Source: an uncultured Lachnospiraceae bacterium (GTDB taxonomy: Bacteria > Bacillota > Clostridia > Lachnospirales > Lachnospiraceae). From it: 64,000 nt of DNA. The notes below the pieces were generated by a model. The model had not been told where the DNA came from. It searched no databases and worked only from the letters and a program-made list of their open reading frames with translations. Of this stretch, positions 44,646 to 53,378 are shown piece after piece. Within the stretch, counting starts at the first letter, position 1. Each line of letters starts with the position of its first letter. Location: assembly GCA_947176505.1 (NCBI GenBank), contig CAMWQW010000003.1, forward strand, positions 1-64,000, given 5' to 3'. The position numbers and the translations under genes were made by a program.

Positions 44646-45734
44646 CTAAACCGCCATCAATGTAAGTCCCTGCGGTAAGCCCAGCGTATATCTTAAATAT
44701 AACCTATATGACGGATTGATATTTTTGATAGATAAATATATCTTAACCAATTCCTTCTCATCATATGCTGCACGGATAATCAATCGTGGTTTCTTCTCCT
44801 GCAGCAACTTCCTTGCTCCTTCCAAAATTTCCGGAACCGCAGATGCAAAATTAATCTTAATAATGCTTACATCTTCTGCCATCTTCAATTCTCCGCACAA
44901 ATAGTCTATCGTCACTGCTTCATACAATTCACGCTCATTATTCGCATTGTCTATTCTACCGCTTTGTGTGTTTCCGCTAAAATGTACATGCGTGTTCTCG
45001 TTATAAGCGCATACTTGCTTAACAATAATATTCTTCAACTTTCTTCTTTCTATTTCTTTCAGCAAAAAGGTATAGTTATCCATATCCGGTTCAATTGCAA
45101 GCACTGATTGGTACGTCCCTTCAACTGCATCTATGAAGGACCAGACTGCATCTCCGACACATGCACCACAATCCAGCAACGTCTCATCTGCCCCCAATTT
45201 GAACACGTCATTCTTATAATAATTGATACTCTTGTCATAATAAGAGAACATATAATCTGCCCTATCATTAAGACGGCTTTCGAAATACGCAATCAAACAC
45301 GCTTTTGATTTCTCATCCGCCAAATCATTATACAGCGCATTCAAAACTTCCTTATTCTTCTCCATATAGTCATATGAAATTAAATTTGTCACCTCACAGC
45401 AAACGCTCGGCAAACAATATATATTTTCTACATTAGCTATTTCCTTTAAATATGCTGTAGCATATATATAATCTGCAATTCCTACAATGACACTAAACTT
45501 CGGATACCGACACATTAAATCTTCCAAATCATATACCGGTAAATCTTCCAAGTAATCCTGACTGCTTTCTATATTGACAAAGCTGCCATTAATGCCAATG
45601 CTATATTTTTGACAAAATTTATAAACTTGTATTGCGAGGGCTCCGCATCCCCATATAAAAATCGGATTTGAATCTTGTCCAATCTTTATGTGCATAGGAA
45701 TAACGTTTTCTATCATTCTAATTTTATCCAACAT
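44646..45734 (-). CDS. FkbM-type methyltransferase with N-terminal Rossmann-like domain
   Basis: The protein has about 362 residues. An N-terminal segment (about 18-110) with PIFIWGCGALAIQVYKFC and VYDLEDLM looks like a nucleotide- or sugar-binding Rossmann domain. A methyltransferase domain follows (LLDCGACVGDAVWSF motif I, LAIEPDMDNY, and the late IIKINFASAVPEILEGA). It is paralogous to the protein at 48272-49375; both end in RYTLG(L/I)PQGLTL(M/F)AV. The start ATG 45734 has GGGGGA upstream and lies 22 nt after a terminator-like hairpin, so its expression depends on read-through. Confidence 0.75.
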   Translation of the reverse strand: MLDKIRMIENVIPMHIKIGQDSNPIFIWGCGALAIQVYKFCQKYSIGINGSFVNIESSQDYLEDLPVYDLEDLMCRYPKFSVIVGIADYIYATAYLKEIANVENIYCLPSVCCEVTNLISYDYMEKNKEVLNALYNDLADEKSKACLIAYFESRLNDRADYMFSYYDKSINYYKNDVFKLGADETLLDCGACVGDAVWSFIDAVEGTYQSVLAIEPDMDNYTFLLKEIERRKLKNIIVKQVCAYNENTHVHFSGNTQSGRIDNANNERELYEAVTIDYLCGELKMAEDVSIIKINFASAVPEILEGARKLLQEKKPRLIIRAAYDEKELVKIYLSIKNINPSYRLYLRYTLGLPQGLTLMAV

Positions 45735-45755
45735 ATGTATCCCCCATAACATACA

Positions 45756-45794
45756 AAGCACCCCCCCCCGAAAAAATTTTCGAGGGGAGTGCTT
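45756..45794 (-). terminator. Leader hairpin A with G9 run (attenuator-like)
   Basis: AAGCAC/GTGCTT arms, a C9/GGGG block and an inner CGAAAA/TTTTCG form a strong hairpin, followed on the minus strand by TTTGTATG. It lies between an extended -10 site (45834-45842, TGC TAGAAT) and the FkbM start at 45734. The 9-G run is on the RNA strand. Confidence 0.8.
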
Positions 45795-45833
45795 ATTGTT
45801 CCACAATATATACTTTATTATTCCTTGAAATTC

Positions 45834-45842
45834 ATTCTAGCA
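45834..45842 (-). promoter_or_regulatory. Extended -10 element (TGCTAGAAT) of leader module A
   Basis: TGC TAGAAT on the minus strand is 40 nt before hairpin A. The same nonamer, or one base different, occurs at 50509-50517 and 53379-53387 before the related hairpins. The -35 is poor. Confidence 0.5.
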
Positions 45843-45863
45843 TCTTCTAACGTACAATGCTTC

Positions 45864-47051
45864 CTATCGAGTTGTTTTTTCAACAATACAAGCCGCGGTC
45901 GCATCACCTGTAATATTCGTTAATGTCCGTCCCATATCCAGAATTCTGTCAATACCAGCAACAAGCGCAATACCATCTACCGGCAGTCCCACTGACAGCA
46001 ACACCGTACTGAGTACCACCATTGCTGCTCCCGGTACTCCGGCAGCACCGATTGACGCAAGCGTACCGGTCAATATAATCATAATCTGTAGCGGTATGCT
46101 GATTTCTATACCGTATGCCTGCGCAATAAACAGTGCCACAATGCCTTGGTATAGAGCATTACCATCCATGTTGATTGTTGCGCCAAGCGGCAGAACAAAC
46201 CCGCTAACTTCTTTCGAAATATTCAGTTCTTCCTGCGTCCGCTGCATAGAAACCGGTAACGCAGCCGCCGAACTGCAACTCACAAATGCAATAACCTGTG
46301 CAGGCATCATCGCCCTATAGAAATCTTTTAATTTAAAATCCGAAAAGCATTTTAAAGATACCGTATATGTAATTCCCATCTGAATAATAACTGCCAGATA
46401 AAATACTAAAATGAGTTTTCCTAACGGTATTAATACGCTCAATCCATTCGCCGCTACCGTGGGTATCATCAACCCCAAAATGCCTATCGGCGTTAGAACC
46501 ATAATACCTTTTGTAATAGTGCTCATCACTTCAAAAAGATCCTCTATAACGCCCCGCAGTCTTTCTCCCTTAGGTGCAACTTTGACAACCGCAATTCCTA
46601 TAACAATCGCCGCAAAAATAATCTGCAGCATATTTGCATTTAACAGCGCCTCCAATATATTGCTCGGAAAAATTCCCACAATTTGATCCGCTATACTCGG
46701 AAATTCTTTCGCTTCGTACACTTCGCTTCCAACCGTAATGCCTACTCCCGGTTTAAAAATATTCGATAATACAAGACCGATAATAACTGCAAAAGCTGTC
46801 GTCGCCATAAAATAGACAATTGTGACAACTCCCATTTTTCCTATCTTCTTAATGTCCGTGATGCTTGAAATACCTACTATCAATGACGAGAATACAAGCG
46901 GTACCATAATCATTTTAATCAGATTAATATAGATTGTGCCTAACGGGCGAAACAATTCCGCCGTCTGGAGATTCCCTTGCAAAAGCACTCCGATAATGAT
47001 ACTGATAATTAATGATGCAAAAATAGCGATTGCTGACTTACTTTTCTTCAT
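45864..47051 (-). CDS. Dicarboxylate/amino-acid:cation symporter (DAACS family)
   Basis: The 395-residue membrane transporter of the GltP/SstT/DctA family has the hallmark re-entrant and TM7-TM8 segments: SCSSAAALPVSM (serine-rich hairpin), NMDGNALYQG (TM7 NMDGT-like motif) and AAGVPGAAMVVLS (second hairpin). It imports glutamate, aspartate, serine or a C4-dicarboxylate with Na+ or H+. It lies 6 nt downstream of an ATP-grasp ligase gene inside a glycan locus. Supplying the ligase with an amino or dicarboxylic acid for attachment to the glycan is a reasonable inference. Confidence 0.88.
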   Translation of the reverse strand: MKKSKSAIAIFASLIISIIIGVLLQGNLQTAELFRPLGTIYINLIKMIMVPLVFSSLIVGISSITDIKKIGKMGVVTIVYFMATTAFAVIIGLVLSNIFKPGVGITVGSEVYEAKEFPSIADQIVGIFPSNILEALLNANMLQIIFAAIVIGIAVVKVAPKGERLRGVIEDLFEVMSTITKGIMVLTPIGILGLMIPTVAANGLSVLIPLGKLILVFYLAVIIQMGITYTVSLKCFSDFKLKDFYRAMMPAQVIAFVSCSSAAALPVSMQRTQEELNISKEVSGFVLPLGATINMDGNALYQGIVALFIAQAYGIEISIPLQIMIILTGTLASIGAAGVPGAAMVVLSTVLLSVGLPVDGIALVAGIDRILDMGRTLTNITGDATAACIVEKTTR

Positions 47052-47057
47052 ATCTTC

Positions 47058-48239
47058 CTACCCTTCTACCAGCACTTTAATATGCTGCTTTATATTTTTA
47101 ATATCTTGTTCCATTTCTTCTGCTTCTTCAAATCTCAACAAAGCAACGCCGACCACGCCGCCGCTGTTCTCATATTCATTAAGCAAATCTCCTTTCTTTT
47201 TGTGGACATATAAATCCACTACTTTTTCCTTCATGTAATCATCGATAAACAGCTCGGTGAACCGACCGTTTACGTCGCTTCCGATAATATATTGAAAGCA
47301 GTATTGTATATGTGCCGGAGATTTTATATCGCACTTTTCTCCCATAGCAATCTGAAGCACGGCGGTCATCTCATCTTCTCCTGTTGCCAGTTGCATGAGC
47401 TGCGGAATATAATTTCCTCCCGTACGCGGACCAATCTCGATTATATATATTTCGCCTTGTGCCGTAACCCTGACTTCAACATTGATACCGCCACACCAGA
47501 ATCCGGAACACTTTATCATCCGCGAAACCTCTTCATAAACATTCTTCATGAGTTTCTCGTCTATCCTTGCCGGGAACGAAGTTCCGATTGGAACAGAATT
47601 CTTGAAACGCTGTTCACCAAGCGCTATAAATGCTATTTGTCCGTCTATAACAACACCGTCTCCGTGGAACTGGTTATACGGTGTTTCTATACATTGTTCT
47701 ATAATAACTCTTCCACATCTCGAGAATGTAAATGCATCTTCCACTGCCTTACGCAGCCCGGTCTGAGAATCAATTCTTCGTACACCTTTACTCCCCGAAG
47801 AATCGACTGGTTTCACCATACACGGATAGTTGATTGTAGATATGATATGCTCCAGCTCATCTGATTTTGTAATTGAATAGAAATCGGGAGTAAAAAATCC
47901 GTTTTCTTTTTGAAATTGTCTAAATAAATCCTTTTCGCTAAGGAGCCTTGTCGATTTGCAATCAGCTCCGGAAAGACGCAATTGATCACTGACATAAGCT
48001 GCCGTCATTGCTGACGGGTCGGAAGCATACGCAATAATCCCGTCAACTGCGTTCGCTTTGGCAAATTGCAGTACCGATTCCTTATCTGTAGTACTGATGT
48101 CCGCATACTCATCTGCAAAAGCATGCCCCGGATTTGTCGACAAATAATCACAGGTAATGACATAATATCCCATCTCTTTAGCACGTTTAATTGCCGGAAC
48201 TTGCGAATATGCCCCGCCAAGCATTAGTATTTTTCTCAA
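47058..48239 (-). CDS. ATP-grasp carboxylate-amine ligase
   Basis: The 393-residue ATP-grasp protein has an N-terminal RKILMLGGAYSQVPAIKRA pre-ATP-grasp domain, the ATP-binding NYPCMVKPVDSSGSKGV (about 133-150), VIIEQCIE and the metal-binding IYIIEIGPRTGGNYI (about 268-283). It joins a carboxylate to an amine via an acyl phosphate. A TTG start at 48239 has GAGGAG 7 nt upstream. Placed between a methyltransferase gene and an amino-acid symporter gene, it may add an amino acid to an aminosugar or uronic acid of the glycan. A dipeptide ligase role is the main alternative. Confidence 0.85.
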   Translation of the reverse strand: MRKILMLGGAYSQVPAIKRAKEMGYYVITCDYLSTNPGHAFADEYADISTTDKESVLQFAKANAVDGIIAYASDPSAMTAAYVSDQLRLSGADCKSTRLLSEKDLFRQFQKENGFFTPDFYSITKSDELEHIISTINYPCMVKPVDSSGSKGVRRIDSQTGLRKAVEDAFTFSRCGRVIIEQCIETPYNQFHGDGVVIDGQIAFIALGEQRFKNSVPIGTSFPARIDEKLMKNVYEEVSRMIKCSGFWCGGINVEVRVTAQGEIYIIEIGPRTGGNYIPQLMQLATGEDEMTAVLQIAMGEKCDIKSPAHIQYCFQYIIGSDVNGRFTELFIDDYMKEKVVDLYVHKKKGDLLNEYENSGGVVGVALLRFEEAEEMEQDIKNIKQHIKVLVEG

Positions 48240-48271
48240 TGCATTTCTCCTCTACTACTGTATTTCATACA

Positions 48272-49375
48272 CTAAACTGCAAACAGTGTTAATCCCTGTG
48301 GTATCCCCAGTGTATATCTTAAATGGATACAATATTGGGGATTTATTTCTTTAATTGCTCTATAAGAAGCAAGCAGTACTTTCTCATCAAATCCAGCTCT
48401 GATAATAATTTTAGGCTTGGTCTTCTGTAAAATTCCGCGTGCACCCCAAAGAATCTCCGGCACGGAAAACGGAAAATTGATTTTGATGATTGACAGCGAT
48501 TGTTCTACCGCCAGTTCCCTGCATAAGCTATCTATTGTAATTGCCGGACAAGACCTGCCTCTCCCTGTGTCTCCACATATCCCGCCCCGTTCTTTTTCAC
48601 CCTCAAAGTAAACATATCCGTCTTGGTCGTAAAGACATTCTTGTCGAAAAATGACATTATCCACTCCACGCTTTATCATATTTGCCCGAAGCTTACTAAA
48701 ATTTTGCTCATCCGGTTCCGCCGCAATAATTCCTTTGTACTGTCCGGACACACTATCTGCAAATGATAAAATCGCATCGCCGACACAGGCACCGACATCC
48801 AGCAGAAGCTCATCGCATGTCAGTTCAAAAATATCATTTATCCAGTAAGTAGTCCCCTTTTTATAATACGGAAACATGTACCTCGCATTGTCATTGATTC
48901 TCGCCTCAAAATACGAACACAGGCATTCTCTTGAGAGATCATCCTGAAGGTCAGCAAATATACAATTCACAGCCTCCTCTTCTCTCTTCATAAACTCATT
49001 TGCAATCGGATGATATATTTCATAACATAACGATGTAAGGAAATAAACATTGCCTATATTGGGGATGCCCTCTAGCCTTTTCAGACCGTCTTCGTAATTG
49101 GAATGTCCTATAATAACACTAAAAGATGAATATTTTTCTATCAGTTCGTTCAGCTCATACACCGGTAATCCCTGAAAAAAATCCGTATTCTTACCGGTGT
49201 CCACGAAGAATCCCTGCACATTAATACTATGTGCCCTGCAATACGCAGGAAGGTTATTTGCAAGTGCACCGATTCCCCATATATAAATAGGCGCCGTATC
49301 ATTTTGGATTCTTTGATATAGCGGTACGACATCTTTCTCAATATGAATCCGCTCTATAAACTTTTCATCCTTCAT
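48272..49375 (-). CDS. FkbM-type methyltransferase, paralogue of 44646-45734
   Basis: The protein has about 367 residues and the same two-domain plan as the product of 44646-45734: PIYIWGIGALANNLPAYC and VYELNELI in the first domain; LLDVGACVGDAILSFADSV (motif I), IAAEPDEQNFSKL and IIKINFPFSVPEILWGA in the methyltransferase domain; end RYTLGIPQGLTLFAV. ATG 49375 overlaps the upstream glycosyltransferase gene by 11 nt and has AAAGGAAA upstream. The paralogues probably methylate or otherwise modify related sugars. Confidence 0.75.
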   Translation of the reverse strand: MKDEKFIERIHIEKDVVPLYQRIQNDTAPIYIWGIGALANNLPAYCRAHSINVQGFFVDTGKNTDFFQGLPVYELNELIEKYSSFSVIIGHSNYEDGLKRLEGIPNIGNVYFLTSLCYEIYHPIANEFMKREEEAVNCIFADLQDDLSRECLCSYFEARINDNARYMFPYYKKGTTYWINDIFELTCDELLLDVGACVGDAILSFADSVSGQYKGIIAAEPDEQNFSKLRANMIKRGVDNVIFRQECLYDQDGYVYFEGEKERGGICGDTGRGRSCPAITIDSLCRELAVEQSLSIIKINFPFSVPEILWGARGILQKTKPKIIIRAGFDEKVLLASYRAIKEINPQYCIHLRYTLGIPQGLTLFAV

Positions 49376-50402
49376 GCGATTGTTTCCTTTTACTTCTATA
49401 CTCTTTCTGTTTCCGAATAAAAGTGTGATATCCTTTGTCACCTAATATTTCTCGCAGAATTAAGTTCTGAAGTACCTTTACATTGTCTCTGAACTTAAGG
49501 CTCCCATCGATTCCAGCCTGAATCCTGCGATTCTCCTTACGCATCTTAAAAGGCATTGGCAGACAGTATTCAAAACTTTGCGATTCGTCTATATTCTTGG
49601 TTAACGGGTCATACTCAGGATCCACTCCACAATGTGCGCCGCTGCCGTCCCTCCCAAAGTTTCTACAAAGAGATTTGACCGGTGTAATAATATATTTGTT
49701 CTTGATAATGCAATAAATGTTAATGTTGATATCTATTGGCGCAACTTCACCGTCCTTACTAAACATCGCCTCATACGGATCGCATAAATAACGGTGAACA
49801 TACCACCAAAGCATGTTTCTGGAGTGATAATACAATTTCCAGATGTAATACGGATTCCGCCCGATGGAATCAAACAATTTACGATTTTTATCTTGCGAAA
49901 ACCGTATCCATTTGTCCCTCCATATTCCTTCTCCGTAATAGTACTGTATGGATGATAGTTTCAGAATGTTTTCTCCCTCCGTGTACCATTCTCTTTCAGG
50001 TGTATGTCCGCATAAATACAAAATATCCGGATCATCCTTGAACAGTTCCAATCCTTTATCCATAAATTCTATAAAGCACGGCGAAAACTCATTATCATCC
50101 TCTGTTTCAATCCATCTGTCGTAAGATTGAAATATGATGCGTTTCAAAAACATATAATTCTCGGCTCCTCCCAAATTGGAAGGCTGATAGTAAACAGATA
50201 CCTTCTTAAATCCTTCTATTCCCGCTTCTAAATATTCCCTGACTTTCCTGTATCCTTCCCAATGAGACTCTTTCGCCGGATAGTCAACAGAGATATACAG
50301 TTCTGTATATTTTGCCCAGCTATTTCTCTGTAATGATGTAATGCATCGTTTTAAGTGTTCGTACCGGTTTAATGTTGCAATAATAATCGGTGCGTATACC
50401 AT
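49365..50402 (-). CDS. GT2-like glycosyltransferase (TLNRYEHLKRC family)
   Basis: The 345-residue protein opens APIIIATLNRYEHLKRCITSL, then gives ELYISVDYPAKESHWEGY and the DxD-like WIETEDDNEFSPCFIEFMD (about 97-115). This is a GT-A fold transferase with a long C-terminal part (INIYCIIKNKYIITPVKSLCRNFGRDGSGAHC). Relatives in the window are the partial gene at the right edge and a decayed copy at 50512-50948. Start ATG 50402 has GAGGAG 8 nt upstream and lies 28 nt after hairpin B. The sugar specificity is unknown. Confidence 0.78.
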   Translation of the reverse strand: MVYAPIIIATLNRYEHLKRCITSLQRNSWAKYTELYISVDYPAKESHWEGYRKVREYLEAGIEGFKKVSVYYQPSNLGGAENYMFLKRIIFQSYDRWIETEDDNEFSPCFIEFMDKGLELFKDDPDILYLCGHTPEREWYTEGENILKLSSIQYYYGEGIWRDKWIRFSQDKNRKLFDSIGRNPYYIWKLYYHSRNMLWWYVHRYLCDPYEAMFSKDGEVAPIDININIYCIIKNKYIITPVKSLCRNFGRDGSGAHCGVDPEYDPLTKNIDESQSFEYCLPMPFKMRKENRRIQAGIDGSLKFRDNVKVLQNLILREILGDKGYHTFIRKQKEYRSKRKQSHEG

Positions 50403-50430
50403 ATGGTTTTCTCCTCATAAACATACAAAA

Positions 50431-50467
50431 GCACCCCCCCCCCGAAAAAATCTTCGAGGGGAGCGCC
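50431..50467 (-). terminator. Leader hairpin B with G10 run (attenuator-like)
   Basis: This relative of hairpin A has GCAC, then ten C (50434-50443), CGAAAAAATCTTCG and GGGGAGCGC. The minus-strand transcript reads through ten G and then GTGCTTTTGTATG. It lies between a TTGCAT-N17-TAGAAT promoter (50509-50537) and the GT start at 50402. Confidence 0.8.
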
Positions 50468-50508
50468 GCTATTATTCCCACTATTCACTTTAAAAATTTA
50501 TGGTTTAT

Positions 50509-50537
50509 ATTCTAGCATCTTTCATTATATAATGCAA
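50509..50537 (-). promoter_or_regulatory. Promoter of leader module B
   Basis: TTGCAT (50532-50537), 17 nt and TAGAAT (50509-50514) with an extended TGC lie on the minus strand about 42 nt before hairpin B. The -10 overlaps the last codons of the decayed GT copy. Confidence 0.6.
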
Positions 50538-50948
50538 TATGTTCTATGTTTTGAGTACGATTCCTATATCTTTCATGTTTGTGAAGAAGTTCATGGTATC
50601 TTTTGTCCCCTAATATTTCTCTTAGAATCCAGTTCTGGAGAACTTTGATATTATCCTTAAATTTCAGACTGCCATCAATCCCTGCCATAATTTCTGGTTA
50701 ATGATTTGATTGGCGTAACAATATATTTGTTCTTAATAAGGAATACGCCCGATGGAATCAAACAGTTTCTTATTTTCTCCTTCCGTATGCCATTTCTTTT
50801 CCGGAACATACCCACATAAATACATAATGTCCGGATCATCTTTAAATAGCTCCAGCCCTTTATCCATAAATTCAATAAAGCATGGCGAAAACTCATTATC
50901 ATCTTCTGTCGCAATACATATATCATAAAGCTCACTATTGCTTTGTCC
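50512..50948 (-). pseudogene. Decayed copy of the GT2-like glycosyltransferase gene
   Basis: Three fragments align in order with the intact protein at 49365-50402. The first is ATEDDNEFSPCFIEFMDKG...PDIMYLCGYVPEKKWHTEGEN joined in frame to KKLFDSIGRIPY. The second, in another frame, is FLIKNKYIVTPIKSLTRNYGRD and then a stop. The third, in a further frame, is AGIDGSLKFKDNIKVLQNW to the end. The first ~90 residues and two internal blocks are missing, and there are two frameshifts, so no functional product is possible. The residual GT abuts the stop of the FkbM gene at 50951. It is the remnant of a duplicated GT gene. Confidence 0.88.
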
Positions 50949-50950
50949 CA

Positions 50951-52000
50951 TTACCAATCATTCTCAACCGCAGCATATAGCACTGTTTCCCAGCTCATAG
51001 AAGTATATTGTCTTACCTTAAAACGATATTCCGGAACAAGGGATAATAAGTATCCGGGTATTTCATATAAATCTTCCGGTTTGTGATAAATACAAATCGC
51101 CATACGGGGTTTGTCCTTCCGTATCGTTTCACTTGCACCACGTAAAGCCTCAAGTTCTGCACCTTCTATATCCATCTTGATAAAAGTTATCTTCCCGTCA
51201 TAGCCGGCAACTGCATCGTCAATTTTAATCGTTTCAATATCATTCGTTCCATTTACGTCTATCTGTCCCTGACTAGCTCCCTCCGCAAAGGAAATCCGTC
51301 CGGTTTCTGACCAAGTACCTTTGCTAAACAAATCTATATTTTTTATACCGTTTTCTTCATAATGTTTCCCGCAAATTTCCACGTTAGACTCCATCGGCTC
51401 AAAAGCAAATATTTTCTTATACGAACCATTGGTCCATCTTGCAAAATCAATATCGGTTTCCCCTTGAAAAGCTCCTGCATTGACAAACACCTCATTCTTT
51501 TTCGGAGAAAACATATCAAAATATTGCCAGCCAACCTGCCCGATTGGTATCAGTCCATAACTATTTGCATGAACGAGCCTGCCCGGATATTTTTCTTTTA
51601 ACTCTTTCATATTCTGGCTCGGGAGCAGCACTGCATCAGAGCCTGCCGCTTCCCATACTGCAATGTCCGTTCCTATTGTTCTGAATCTCTCGCTGTATTT
51701 ACTGTGTTTGAAGAGTAATTCACAATATTCATATCCATCCCCTTCACCAAATAAGTAGAATATCTTGTCACTATCATATATATCTAATTCCGGAATCTCC
51801 CAATGATCATACCCCAGCTTAATATAGTCGGCTAAAAGCAGGCTTAGTTTATTGTTTTCACATAATGACAGTCTTGCCTCAATTAATCCTTTGGATAAAT
51901 CATCCAGATAATAGGGCAAATACTTATAAGTCAATTGTCTTCTTTTTTTGTCTTTCAATTTCAATATTGTTTTTGTAATTCCGATTGATGGCAGCTTCAT
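50951..52000 (-). CDS. FkbM-family methyltransferase
   Basis: The 349-residue protein has an N-terminal domain (1-~150) with DKIFYLFGEGDGYEYCELLF and AVWEAAGSDA, and a C-terminal FkbM methyltransferase domain (VFVNAGAFQGETDIDFA motif I, FAFEPMESN, the family-typical ITFIKMDIEGAELEALRGA). AAGGAG lies 5-6 nt before the ATG, and hairpin C lies 23 nt upstream. It is a more typical FkbM enzyme than the paralogues at 44646 and 48272 because the KMDIEGAE motif is intact. Confidence 0.82.
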   Translation of the reverse strand: MKLPSIGITKTILKLKDKKRRQLTYKYLPYYLDDLSKGLIEARLSLCENNKLSLLLADYIKLGYDHWEIPELDIYDSDKIFYLFGEGDGYEYCELLFKHSKYSERFRTIGTDIAVWEAAGSDAVLLPSQNMKELKEKYPGRLVHANSYGLIPIGQVGWQYFDMFSPKKNEVFVNAGAFQGETDIDFARWTNGSYKKIFAFEPMESNVEICGKHYEENGIKNIDLFSKGTWSETGRISFAEGASQGQIDVNGTNDIETIKIDDAVAGYDGKITFIKMDIEGAELEALRGASETIRKDKPRMAICIYHKPEDLYEIPGYLLSLVPEYRFKVRQYTSMSWETVLYAAVENDW

Positions 52001-52023
52001 TTTTTCTCCTTCATAACGTACAA

Positions 52024-52058
52024 AACACCCCCCCCGAAAAAATCTCGGAGGGAGTGTA
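52024..52058 (-). terminator. Leader hairpin C with G8 run (attenuator-like)
   Basis: ACAC, then C8 (52028-52035), GAAAAAATCTC and GGAGGGAGTGT form a hairpin of the same design as A and B. It is followed on the minus strand by TTTTGTACG and lies 23 nt before the FkbM start at 52000. No convincing promoter was found between it and the aminotransferase stop at 52124. Confidence 0.75.
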
Positions 52059-52123
52059 TTTCAATATTCTCCACTCATTTTCTCTATATATGATTTACTT
52101 TACGCTTGTATTTGTTCCAAATA

Positions 52124-53242
52124 TTATTGTGCCCGACAAGATCCATGCTCTAAAATATCACAAATCCTGTCCACATCCTCCAATGCCAGATCTGCATAAA
52201 TCGGCAATGTCAATACCCGATAAGATATCTCCCTCGCTATCGGTGTCTCTGATGTGTCAAACCAAGACTTATAACATCCAAACTCATTGACGCATGGATA
52301 GAAATATTTTCTGGCAAAGATATTATTCTTCTCCAGCATATAATGTACACCGTCTCTCTTTATGCCGTATGCGTCTTCGATAAGCACCGGAAAATATGCA
52401 TAATTTGGTAATACATTCTCATTCTGAGCCGGAAGCCTGATCCCCTTTACACCATGCATTCTTTCTATATACCGCTCATATACTCTTTTTCTTCTGGCAA
52501 TTTCCGTATCTATATGACGTAGATTGCAAATACCCATCGCCGCTGCAAACTCATTCATCTTTCCGTTCGCACCGACAGCATCCACGTTCTCGGCATCTGT
52601 TATCCCGAAATTTCTTAGCTGGTATAATCTTTCTCCCATTTCTTCTTCTCTGTATACTACACCACCGCCTTCAATAGAATTAAACACTTTGGTCGCGTGA
52701 AAACTAAACAGAGATGCATCGCCATAATTTCCGATGCCCTTTCCCTGATATTTCTCCCCAAAAGCATGGGCGGCATCATAGATTACTTTTAACTGATATC
52801 GGTCGGCTATTTCTTGAATTGTGTCTACGTCGCAAATATTGCCATATACATGCACCGGAAGAATTGCCACCGTCTTATCCGTAATCAAAGCCTCTATCTT
52901 ATCCGCATCTATCGTATAATTATCTTCTCTGATATCGCAGAATACAGGTCGCAAATCATTTCTGACTATGGCATGCGTCGTAGACGCAAATGTAAACGGG
53001 GTTGTAATAATCTCACTGTCTTTCGGAAAATTCATCGCTTGTATGGTCATCTCCAAACCCATATGTCCGTTACAGAACAATGATATATTAGGAACTCCCA
53101 GAAAATCTTTGAGTCCTTCCGTAAACTGCTCGTGTTTAATGCCCATATTCGTCAGCCAGTGAGACTGCCATAAGTCTTTAATTTCTTCTACATATTCTTC
53201 CAATTCAGGCATAGAAGAACGTGTCACCAGTATCTTGTCCAT
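52124..53242 (-). CDS. DegT/DnrJ/EryC1 sugar aminotransferase
   Basis: The 372-residue PLP enzyme has FCNGHMGLEMTIQAM, TTPFTFASTTHAI, VYDAAHAFG-type KVIYDAAHAFGEKY and the Schiff-base lysine in SFHATKVFNSIEGGG. It resembles 4-amino-6-deoxyhexose aminotransferases. No dehydratase is adjacent, so the 4-keto substrate must come from elsewhere. The ATG has GGATG upstream; promoter and hairpin D lie in the 250-bp leader. The amino sugar produced cannot be named. Confidence 0.82.
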   Translation of the reverse strand: MDKILVTRSSMPELEEYVEEIKDLWQSHWLTNMGIKHEQFTEGLKDFLGVPNISLFCNGHMGLEMTIQAMNFPKDSEIITTPFTFASTTHAIVRNDLRPVFCDIREDNYTIDADKIEALITDKTVAILPVHVYGNICDVDTIQEIADRYQLKVIYDAAHAFGEKYQGKGIGNYGDASLFSFHATKVFNSIEGGGVVYREEEMGERLYQLRNFGITDAENVDAVGANGKMNEFAAAMGICNLRHIDTEIARRKRVYERYIERMHGVKGIRLPAQNENVLPNYAYFPVLIEDAYGIKRDGVHYMLEKNNIFARKYFYPCVNEFGCYKSWFDTSETPIAREISYRVLTLPIYADLALEDVDRICDILEHGSCRAQ

Positions 53243-53307
53243 CGTTTCATCCCAACTATCTTTTCTTTCGGCTTCTAGTTTCTTTATAGCTTCTCCTTAC
53301 AATACAG

Positions 53308-53347
53308 ATAACACCCCCTCCGATAAAAAATCAGAAAAAGGTGTTAT
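53308..53347 (-). terminator. Leader hairpin D, divergent member
   Basis: ATAACACC/GGTGTTAT arms enclose a CCCTCCGAT...ATC inner part. Placement is as for A-C: between a promoter (53379-53407) and the next gene start (53242). The G run is broken (GGAGGGGG) and the U tail is weak, so termination may be less efficient. Confidence 0.6.
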
Positions 53348-53378
53348 TTTCGTTTAAATGATTTGCTATATCGAACTT

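Noticed and set aside
50951..50957. A separate small gene from the frame starting at 50957
   Set aside because: Its translation is a piece of the decayed glycosyltransferase, with a TTG first codon and no ribosome site; it is reported as a pseudogene.
45756..53347. C-rich hairpins considered as a mobile repeat or CRISPR-like array
   Set aside because: Copies are few, spaced by whole genes, always on the same strand and always before a start codon; they fit leader terminators better than repeats of an array or a transposon end.
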